Assembly: GCA_037447655.1 (NCBI GenBank)
Contig: JBBHKE010000248.1
Coordinates: 539,382 to 555,333 of the forward strand
Length of the DNA stretch: 15,952 nucleotides
DNA from: Zygnema cylindricum
Taxonomy: Eukaryota; Streptophyta; Zygnematophyceae; Zygnematales; Zygnemataceae
Direction of reading: 5' to 3'
Shown here: in pieces, positions 9,477-15,952 of the stretch
Layout: each line of letters opens with the position of its first letter
Position numbering within the stretch: the stretch's first letter is position 1
Program-made: the position numbers and the translations under genes
Notes under the pieces: model-generated
What the model was told of the DNA's origin: nothing
Databases searched by the model: none
Seen by the model: only the letters and a program-made list of their open reading frames with translations

Positions 9477-10109
9477 TTAAGTGTTTTTAAATTGCTTAGC
9501 GAAAATCAAACCTGCCACCCCCAATTTGTTTATGTTATTTAAATGATTCCTATGCAATTTTATAGAAGATAATACTTTCAAAACCTTCCAACCATTTTCA
9601 GACATCACTTTCAAGGTGTTAATTTCGGAATTAATTTGAGGATTATGTTTTGTAAACCGATGCTTTCCCGGTATTAGCTCTTGAATACCTAAATTTATTA
9701 TTTCACACACAACTTTCATATTATGACCTTAGATATCAATTTCTATCGTGTCAGTTTGTAAATCCAATATGGACTTATTACCATCTACCACCAGAACATG
9801 TAAATGTTTTTCTTTTATGACTGTAAGAATTTAATTTTCCTCTACAAACTCATGTGAAAGAAAATTATGGGTAGCAACCAAATCAACCATAACTCTTAAT
9901 GGTTTCCCCTCCACTAAAGACTTGAATCTGATCAAACTGTGTCTCGTGTCCTCAATACTTAATCGTCCTACCATAGGTTTGTTATCAGAAGGATTTTTCA
10001 AACTATGCAGTGTAGTCAGAATCATAACAAATTCTTCTATCCTAGCTTTATCATTCATTAACTTGCCCTCGATAATTAACTCCTTAACTTTTAGATATAG
10101 TTGACTCAA
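9477..10109 (-). pseudogene. gypsy aspartic protease and linker (decayed active site)
   Basis: Cleaves the Gag-Pol polyprotein in active elements. One frame from 10109 to 9477 with stops at about 9831 and 9720. It contains SLVEGKPLRVMVDLVATHNF, which aligns with the gypsy protease motif of type L[IV]DSGATHNF, followed by VVDGNKSILDLQTDTIEID and a GIQELIPGKHRF segment. The catalytic triad D-[ST]-G reads D-L-V, so the enzyme would be dead even without the stops. The neighbouring DNA 9302-9476 is AT-rich linker with a C10 run at 9411-9420 and no further domain. Confidence 0.75.
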
Positions 10110-10228
10110 CTGAGGACTTTCGGCTATTCCTTTCCGTTTCCCACCTCTTGGGCTTCTACTCAGCTAGGTATAATGTAATATCTTTTCCGAATACCTTTAT
10201 TAACATCGACTGTTTTGAGAGGGAACAT

Positions 10229-10408
10229 TTAATCTGAAAAGTCCTTAGCATAATGATCTGGACCTCCGCATTTAAAACACGTGACTTTATTTTTGGGGTT
10301 TAAGCACTCTCTGCTGAAATATCCCTCTTTTCCACAGTTATAACAGTTAATCTCATTCAATTGTGCACACTTTTATGCTCTATTACCCATTTTTTGATAG
10401 ATAATGCA
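10229..10408 (-). pseudogene. gypsy Gag: three tandem CCHC-type zinc knuckles, all degraded
   Basis: One minus-strand frame holds three knuckles in series: CIIYQKMGNRA-stop-KC (second Cys now Tyr, His now Asn, internal TAA), CYNCGKEGYFSREC (His now Tyr) and CFKCGGPDHYAKDF (last Cys now Phe). A stop (10229-10231) follows. These bind the genomic RNA of the element in active copies. Upstream (about 10410-10770) the same region yields Gag-like pieces such as NYLKPILKSELKHQKFNNL with stops between, after which the similarity ends. Confidence 0.72.
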
Positions 10409-10859
10409 TGTGGGTATAGAAAGATTAGGTTTTTGAGGATTAATGTTCGGTTTATGACTCTTAATGTATCCCCCTCTATTGTGAAATTTGTTTATTGCAT
10501 TAACAGTCTGTCCACCCTTCTGATTTCCCCTGAAAATATTATGTCTATTCTGAAGATCTTCATTTATACCCTCTTCATCAAATTCCTCTTCACCCTACTT
10601 TGATACTTCATTGAAATTACCCTTTACTTATATGGTTTCTTGGTTATATCCTAACTGATCCTCTAATTCCAATAACGTGTTCTATAATTCCTTCAAATTA
10701 TTAAATTTTTGATGTTTTAATTCAGATTTGAGTATAGGTTTCAGATAATTTGAAAAATATAACTTAGCAATTATCACACAATGAATCCAAACAAAACAAA
10801 AGATAGAATATAATTTCCCAAAGAAATTTGCCGCAGATTTGAAATCCTAAAATTGCTCT

Positions 10860-11395
10860 AATCGAAGTCTTCTTCTCCTTAACAAATCCTTTCAAACAGA
10901 ACAAATAGTCATTTGCCATGAACATTCAAGATGAGACTAAACTTTTCCTCACACAGTCAAATGCTCAAAAAAGTATATGGATCGTAGACTCTAGAGCGTC
11001 TCATCATATGTGTAATGACAATTCCATCTTTTCCTCTCTCACAACATTACAAAGTCCTTGACGGATTATATTGGCAGATGATAAGATTTTAGAGACCACT
11101 GAAATGGGCGAGGTTAAGTTACAGCTTTACTATAATACTGGTAGCCATGAAGGCCATCTAAAAAAAGTTTAACACTTATCAAGTTTAAAGCATAACCTTT
11201 TCAGTGTTATGCATGCTATGAGGAGTGAAATAAAAGTCGAATTTGAGAAAAAGAAAAATGAACGTTGTGAAATCAGAAGTGAGAGAAAGCTAATCGCTCT
11301 TGGGTATCCGGATGGGAATATTTTTTCTCTATGTTTGGATGATGATGATGCACAGATGAATTTGAGTAAGAAAGCACAGACTTTAGAGTTATATA
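10860..11395 (+). pseudogene. Ty1/copia fragment, plus strand: protease and start of pre-integrase domain
   Basis: From ATG 10918 the frame reads to WIVDSRASHHMCNDNSIFSS, the copia protease active site with the Gly of DSGA changed to Arg; then ILADDKILETTEMGEVKL, LKHNLFSVMHAMRSEIKV and LGYPDGNIFSL, typical of the segment between protease and integrase. Stops at 11059-11061 and 11170-11172 break it. Upstream to about 10860 a weak continuation exists. It ends without any integrase, where minus-strand copia sequence starts. The frame at 11209-11439 is part of this fragment. Confidence 0.7.
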
Positions 11396-11399
11396 GGAC

Positions 11400-12731
11400 A
11401 ACTGTTGAGACTATGTTCTTACTAAGCTTTGGAATGTAAAGAACGTCTAAAAGTGTTACAATTGAGGCCTTTCCATCAACTAGAACCTTCAAGTCACCAA
11501 TTCCAACTAGACTTGTGGTTTCAACTCTATCATATTCGTACTCTATCTCACCTGTTGAGATCTTTCTCAGTTTAGTGAACCACCTCTTATCTTTGCACAT
11601 ATGCATTGAGGCCCCTGAGTCCATAATCCACCTATCCTTGGGTGGATCCCTCTTACCTCCGAAAGCACACTTTTGTCTCCGTGGAATGTCGACATGCTTT
11701 TCACTGTTTTTCGAATTAGAAAGAAGCTCCTCAAGCTCTTTTTCCGGTCAGGTTTCTTCGTCATCTTCCTCATCATGAACTTCAGTCTGGAAAGCCTTCT
11801 TCTTTCCTTCATCCTTTGAGGTTCCTTGTCCATCTTTTAGTCGAAGATTTGCAAGTTTGACACACTCTGCCATATAGTGTCCTTGTTTCTTGCAGAAGTG
11901 ACATAATCCTCCTCGAGAAGTTCCTCTCCTCGTCTTTTAAATCTGCCACCTCCTTGTTTTTTTCCACCAAAGTTTCGATAGGGATCTTTCCCTCTCTCCT
12001 CATCACGCTTCCGCTAATCAGCTCCTCCGGACAATGGTTGTACACTTAGACTCTCCTCTTAAGCTCTATGGTGCTTTCTTTCACTAAATCATTCCCACTG
12101 TGTCATTTAATTCCAATTGCTATCTCGTATATCCTGTAATCGGTTAACGATATTCTCATACACTTCAAGTAGTTTCATCATTAATGTGTTCACTTTTTGT
12201 CTCTCAGACCATGAGTTACGTGCACTCTCTAGCTCTCCAAACAATGCTTCTTAATCACTGCAATAATTATTCATGCTTCCTCCCTTATAAGTTAAGTTGC
12301 AATCATATTTTTTGCCAACTGTTGCTGCTGCAATGATCCACTCTTATATTTGTTAACCAATGATATCCAAATCTGAGATGAAGACTTGACATGCATAAGG
12401 GGATTGGCAATACCATTACTACACTTTTAAGAATTAAGAGCTTAGCAACCTTGTCTTTGTAGTTCCTCTTTTCATACTCTGATCTGTCGGTCTGAACCCT
12501 TGTCAACGTTTTTGGTGGTGCTGCTGCCGGTATCGCCTTCAGCAATGGTGTCACATGAGTTGCAACTCCTCCCTTTACTCCTGCCATGACAATCTCCTCT
12601 CCTTCCTCATCTTCATCCTCGGTAATGGTGGTAGCTGTTTTGGCAACTGTAGTGGCGGGGGTGTCAGAAAAACGTGTCCCTCCAAACCCAGGTGGAGGTG
12701 GGCATCCAATTTGTCCAAACACTATGCCCAT
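11400..12731 (-). pseudogene. Ty1/copia fragment, minus strand: Gag, zinc knuckle and protease
   Basis: Read on the minus strand: a Gag start zone (VMAGVKGGVATHVTPLLKA), then after frame changes NPLMHVKSSSQIWISLV and KYKSGSLQQQQLAKN, typical of copia Gag. Next come ESARNSWSERQKVNTLMM and an intact CX2CX4HX4C knuckle, CHFCKKQGHYMAEC, at 11862-11903. The protease reads WIMDSGASMHMCKDKRWF (DSGA intact, from 11624) and DVLYIPKLSKNIVS. Several frameshifts and stops separate these pieces. Nothing of integrase or reverse transcriptase follows: the match stops near 11400, where the oppositely oriented copia fragment begins. It differs clearly in sequence from that fragment, so the two are not recent copies of each other. 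Confidence 0.78.
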
Positions 12732-13210
12732 AGATGCTTCTCAAATAGTTCTCCCTCTATCATTTCCCAATATAAAAAGGCTAATCCATCAAATATGGGC
12801 ACCCTAGAGGGTGGGCCCTTAACCTGGAATTATGTGGTCTCCATTGACCCACAGAATGAGCAGCTTATGTAAAGCCTTTAAGATAATATTTGCCCCTTTC
12901 ACTTTCCCACTGAATAAGTGTCGCCCAGGCACACAAATATTATGACCACCTTCACTCCTGTGAGGACAAGACTCCCTTCAGCCAAACGCAAAAATAATCA
13001 CTTAATTTGCTCCCCTGAGTAGGTAGTTATGGCTGGTCAAAGATGATCTTTATAGTTACAAGCTCTCTTAGAGAGAGGTACCTAAATATCACAAAGTCTT
13101 GGTTTGCCTACTCACGACTACCTACTAATAAACCCTAGTCCAATAGGAACATTATATAGTACAAGAGGGTACAATGAGCGATATTTTTATTTTACGTCCA
13201 TTGTACAACA
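12732..13210 (-). other. probable leader and LTR remnant of the minus-strand copia element
   Basis: This lies directly upstream of the copia Gag. On the minus strand it starts TGTTGTACAATGG at 13210, a TG start common in copia LTRs, and has a TATA-like ACTATATAATG at about 13149-13159 followed by CCTATTGGACTAGGGTTTAT. No partner LTR exists in the window and no initiator-tRNA binding site could be matched, so both limits are open. No gene is seen here. Confidence 0.3.
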
Positions 13211-13489
13211 TGGTCTACAAGGTGACACCTCTCAAATCGAGAGCCATGGTTCCTCCTCCCATCTTCTCCGATATCAAATAATGCGGCGCCACGTGGCACC
13301 GCGTGACGTTATCTCCGAATGCCGCCAAAAGCTCACTTCGGGTGGCGGCTACAATGCTGGCCGTCCGATCAAAACATATTTTACACGGTTCAGATTCGCG
13401 TACGTGCATGAATTGTTCCCCTTCGCTAGTTTGGTGTTGATGAGCCGTCGCGTTAATGTTTATATACCTTTGAAATCCGCCACGTGTAT
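13211..13489. other. unassigned stretch with G-box palindrome
   Basis: No gene recognised. It contains a perfect 10-bp palindrome GCCACGTGGC at 13288-13297 followed closely by GTGACGTTA, and a further CCACGTGT near 13480. These resemble plant bZIP/bHLH binding sites, but there is no intact gene next to them. The minus-strand frame 13215-13544 shows no known domain. Confidence 0.35.
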
Positions 13490-13572
13490 CGTTTCGGTAA
13501 CGCCTTAGTGGATAAGGCTTAAGTCTACATAGTGAACCACACACCCAAGTTCAAATCCAGATTTAGGCACTA
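13490..13572 (+). repeat. tRNA-like sequence with pol III A and B boxes (SINE head or tRNA pseudogene)
   Basis: GCC-TTAGTGGATAA-GGC at 13502-13518 forms a D-arm-like hairpin. GTTCAAATCC at 13549-13558 matches the B-box consensus. The spacing of about 30 nt between them is normal for a tRNA. The T-stem and anticodon stem do not pair well and there is no clean acceptor stem, so a working tRNA is unlikely. A tRNA-derived SINE is the better guess, but no poly(A)-like tail or flanking duplication was found. Confidence 0.45.
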
Positions 13573-13692
13573 TTTTGGTAAAATATCCTTTACTTCAAAA
13601 TTTGCCACTTTCTAAATATGGCGGCAGCCATGGCGTGCCTTTGATCCTCACTCTCTCTCTTTCAAGTATAACTAAAATAGAGAAGTGAACTA
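13573..13692. other. short stretch after the tRNA-like head, nothing recognised
   Basis: AT-leaning DNA with a short CT run near 13651-13660. It may be the body of the presumed SINE. No open frame or RNA signal. Confidence 0.3.
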
Positions 13693-14331
13693 TTAATTAC
13701 CTCTTTTCAACAATACATGGATGTGAACCGGGTCCCTTGGCGGAAGTTTTGGAAGACCCCGCCGGTCGTCAACTAGTGTGCTATATCGAAAGAGAGCCGG
13801 AGCTTGCGCCCGTTGGAGTGCAATTGAGACACGTTGACGGTAGAACGTAACCAAAAAACTCGGTGGAGGACTCCACGGACCTTTAGATTCAAACGTTTTT
13901 CGTGCACATTGGCGAAGGAAGTCATCGAAGGACTTGTCCAAAGATCCGAAAGTCTCCACCACAAATGGGACAAACTGGTCCGACGGGTCTCAGTGAGCGT
14001 AGTCTCTTTCCTTTGTAGCCGCTGCGTTCCGAGCTGCCGCTCTTGAGTGCGAAGCCGCGCGCGATGAAATGTGTGTCCCTTTCGGATCCGTGAGGACCAC
14101 ATCGCCAAGCGTCCTCCCAGCACCATGAAGAAAAACCAAGTCAACAGGGCTACGAGAACCGTGAGATTGGGGCCGAGGTGGAAGAATATTAGAAACCTCA
14201 CGTTTGACGGTGTAACCCGCCTCGGCAGTAATGGCAGCAATGGCATCTCGCACCAAAGCGTGCGCGACAGTTCGTTCCCCCCATGCGAGCAACGAAAAAG
14301 GTATGTGCAATCCACTATGAAGTTCACAGTG
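13693..14331 (-). pseudogene. C-terminal part of a reverse-transcriptase-type element protein (one in-frame stop)
   Basis: A single frame from 14331 to 13693 broken only by TGA at 13990-13992. It reads GERTVAHALVRDAIAAITAE, SPVDLVFLHGAGRTLGDVVL, TDPKG, AAARNAAATKERDY, then after the stop DQFVPFVVETFGSLDKSFDD and VTFYRQRVSIALQRAQA. I recognise this layout (His/Asp helix, a PADL...D...DP core, K..Y, F.P.VVE..G, S.ALQR) from the C-terminal end of long reverse-transcriptase proteins in algae, mosses and other eukaryotes. The D...DP...K spacing suggests a PD-(D/E)XK-like nuclease fold, which is inference. Stops appear upstream of 14332, and the inverted-repeat arm starts at 14427, so the polymerase part is absent. 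This is recall of a pattern, without a search. Confidence 0.55.
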
Positions 14332-14426
14332 CTAAAATCAAGTACGTGTACTTTTACAGTAGCGTTTAGGACTATAAAGGGTGTGAATTTATACAGAAGC
14401 TTTAAGAGAGATTAACACTTTCAATA
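14332..14426. other. junction DNA between the element fragment and the right arm
   Basis: About 95 bp of AT-rich DNA with stops in the frame of the neighbouring fragment. No repeat shared with the left arm's junction (3435-3532) was found. Confidence 0.4.
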
Positions 14427-14577
14427 AATCTCGCTGGTGTACGGAATTACATCCAAAGTCAAACATCTGGGGAAGGTTTTGTCGCGTATTCAGGGAAGAG
14501 CAGTCAAGTTGATTCGACTGGAAGACACCGCCCTAGGGAAAGAAGATTCTGTCGCGTTGTGGGGTGGTTAAGGACCA

Positions 14578-15296
14578 TCTGAACGGAAAAACTACTCGTC
14601 GATGTTACGCTGTAGGGACAAGTGGCATGCATGTGACAATGTATCGCCGTCGATTGATGACTGTGACCGATGATCATGAGTGTCGCATAGCCGTACAATC
14701 GTCCCCGGTAACAATTGTAGTTGTGTCCCATGATGGTTTTCGTGGCAGCAATGTTGCCACGTCATCACTGTGGAAGCCCAGTCATCGCCTTGAATACTGG
14801 AGGTAGTTTCACACCGCGCAATATTTTATTCTGCACTGTCACATATGACGTAAGCGAGAAGCGACTTTGTACAAAATTTGTTAGTGTTCCACAGAGTTTT
14901 CAACACCTATGGGAGAGTTAAAAAAGATAAAAACAAAATATGCATATACAGAAAAGTTTGCTAATTACGTGTCAAATATATCCGTAAATCTAAGATTCGG
15001 TGACGTGTGCATTTTCGACGGACAAACTGTCGGCTCGATGGATTTGTCTTAGTTTTGAAGGTCTGACCGTACAAACATGTAAAACATGTAAACATTTTCG
15101 ATTCGTGAAGGTACAATTTTGGTGCACCATTTGCTTCAGCGACAAACGTTTGCAGTTGTAGAGATTCGCCTGCCGTACTTGTGACTGTCGCCCTTTTCTG
15201 TCGTGTTCCCAGTCGGTAGCTACTGGAGGGATTTGGACTTGGGTTATGGGATAAAGGACGACTGCATCTGCCGGGGAGCGCCAGATCGGCTACAGA
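14578..15296. other. upstream DNA of the right arm, no gene recognised
   Basis: Matches 2600-3290 in reverse complement. A minus-strand frame at 14961-15356 is open here, but its counterpart in the left arm stops early and most differences change amino acids, so it is not treated as a gene. Confidence 0.5.
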
Positions 15297-15572
15297 CACG
15301 TGCGAAATTTGATTTGGTCGGGACACGTGTGAAACATTAAAGTATTTAAATGACAACCGCAGGCTGGTTAGTCAACGAGTCAGCACACCTTCGAATCCTG
15401 TCGCGTTTTGTGTTTTACATATTGAGCTGAGTTATCCTTTTCCACACTTCATTTAATACCATTACCTTGTGAAGCACTTTTGAACCGCGCGTGAAACCTC
15501 GCTTGCTGCGCAGTTTAGTTTCTAAGAATCTTTACTTTGTCTTTATATCGTCTTCTCTCAGCCAATAGGAGC
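15297..15572 (+). promoter_or_regulatory. upstream region of right carbonic anhydrase: paired CACGTG sites kept, TATA-like tract altered
   Basis: CACGTG cores at 15297-15302 and 15324-15329 keep the same 27-bp spacing as in the left arm. Where the left arm has TATATATAA, this arm reads TTTTACATATTGAGC, so the TATA-like tract is lost or replaced. The last 65 nt before the ATG are almost the same in both copies. A role in transcription is inferred. Confidence 0.4.
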
Positions 15573-15952
15573 ATGGCTACAATGTCACTCGCATTGATTG
15601 CCGTTCTTCTCTCCTTCTCGGCTCCTGCTTTTGCATCCGAAGGGTCAACTTTCAACTACACTCTCTCTGGAGAAGACTGGGTAAGTCCATGTCAGGAAAA
15701 ATAAACGATATACCAAGAAATTGTTGAACTTGCGGTTTTAAAGGAAAACGGCAGAGATTCTTTATTTATGGGATTATTATGCTTTCAAAAGCAGGGAACT
15801 GACTGAAGAGAGAGGACTAGTGCCGTCTGACAGACTGCGGGGAATAAATCTTATCGCAGGCTGGCGCCTGTAACGTGGGACAGCGACAATCTCCCATCGA
15901 CATCGTGAAATATGAAGTGGTCGAGAAGGGCGTAAGCTTCACCTTCGGACTC
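15573..15952 (+). CDS. alpha-carbonic anhydrase, 5' part (exons 1-2), secreted type, right copy
   Basis: Second copy of the carbonic anhydrase gene, oriented away from the first. Exon 1 is 15573-15680 (36 codons, MATMSLAL start, same signal peptide, ends SGEDW). Intron 1 is 15681-15859 (179 nt, GTAAGT...CAG, phase 0). Exon 2 begins at 15860 with AGACNVGQRQSPIDI and is still open at the window end. Against the left copy, exon 1 differs by one base (Ser3 to Thr) and the visible 93 nt of exon 2 are identical, whereas intron 1 is 33 nt longer here. The zinc-ligand exon lies outside the window, so whether this copy is catalytically complete cannot be judged. The start matches the left copy; a second ATG three codons on could also serve. 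Confidence 0.86.

Larger units (their letters stand above)
5196..10770 (-). mobile_element. 5'-truncated Ty3/gypsy LTR retrotransposon with chromodomain-like tail
   Basis: Read on the minus strand, the order is gag zinc knuckles, protease, reverse transcriptase, RNase H, integrase, chromodomain-like segment, polypurine tract and 3' LTR. This is the standard Ty3/gypsy (Metaviridae) order. The 5' LTR, primer-binding site and most of gag are missing. The right limit is approximate, because gag similarity fades near 10770 where copia-like sequence begins. Many stops, at least two small frameshifts and two tandem duplications show that the copy is inactive. The bases left of the LTR are ACCTT; the matching target-site copy cannot be sought because the other end is lost. 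Confidence 0.88.
14427..15952. repeat. right arm of large inverted repeat
   Basis: Reverse-complementary partner of 1976-3434. It begins at AATCTCGCTGGTGT and extends past the window edge. It holds exon 1, intron 1, the start of exon 2 and about 1.15 kb of upstream DNA of the right carbonic anhydrase. Arm lengths differ (about 1526 against 1459 nt) because of small indels, mostly in intron 1 and the upstream DNA. Confidence 0.9.

Noticed and set aside
12303-12731. 142-codon minus-strand frame as a host gene
   Set aside because: Its later part matches copia Gag and continues in other frames, so it is treated as element sequence.
13104-13508. Plus-strand frame of 134 codons
   Set aside because: No motif; it spans the presumed LTR edge and G-box DNA and looks like chance.
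13773-14327. 184-codon minus-strand frame
   Set aside because: Shadow of the conserved frame 13693-14331; its own peptide shows no family pattern.
1976-15952. The inverted arms as terminal repeats of one giant transposon
   Set aside because: The arms hold gene exons and promoters, diverge unevenly and show no transposase or terminal motif; a duplicated gene explains them better.

Overview
The window looks like nuclear DNA of a land plant. The evidence is spliced alpha-type carbonic anhydrase genes with secretory signal peptides, Ty3/gypsy and Ty1/copia retroelement debris of plant type, CT-rich introns and G-box/ABRE-like promoter motifs. A bryophyte or another early-diverging lineage would fit, but that is inference only. 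No prokaryotic gene organisation is present. Every coding sequence other than the carbonic anhydrases is a decayed transposon fragment.

Layout. Both ends hold the 5' part of an alpha-carbonic anhydrase gene. The left gene lies on the minus strand (visible exons 863-2322) and runs off the left edge. The right gene lies on the plus strand (15573-15952) and runs off the right edge. The two are head to head and lie in the arms of a large inverted repeat (about 1976-3434 and 14427-15952) that carries exons 1-2, intron 1 and about 1.1 kb of upstream DNA. The left gene's introns 2 and 3 are almost pure polypurine on the plus strand, with a (GA)51 microsatellite and a minisatellite of about 152 bp.

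The spacer of about 11 kb between the arms is a nest of mobile DNA. From left to right it holds: a degenerate palindrome of about 1.08 kb (3533-4617); an unassigned stretch (4618-5195); a 5'-truncated Ty3/gypsy element with a chromodomain-like tail on the minus strand, comprising 3' LTR 5196-6173, polypurine tract, decayed pol 6224-10109 and decayed gag to about 10770; two Ty1/copia fragments that converge near 11400 (plus strand about 10860-11395, minus strand about 11400-12731); a probable leader/LTR remnant up to about 13210; a tRNA-like, SINE-type head at about 13490-13572; and the C-terminal part of an unclassified reverse-transcriptase-type element on the minus strand (13693-14331), ending about 100 bp from the right arm.

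The simplest history is an inverted duplication of a carbonic anhydrase gene with its promoter, followed by repeated retroelement insertion into the gap and decay of those insertions, while the carbonic anhydrase exons stayed almost identical. I see no new defence or metabolic system. The most interesting items are the inverted gene pair with unevenly conserved arms, the large palindrome, the converging copia fragments and the polypurine introns.
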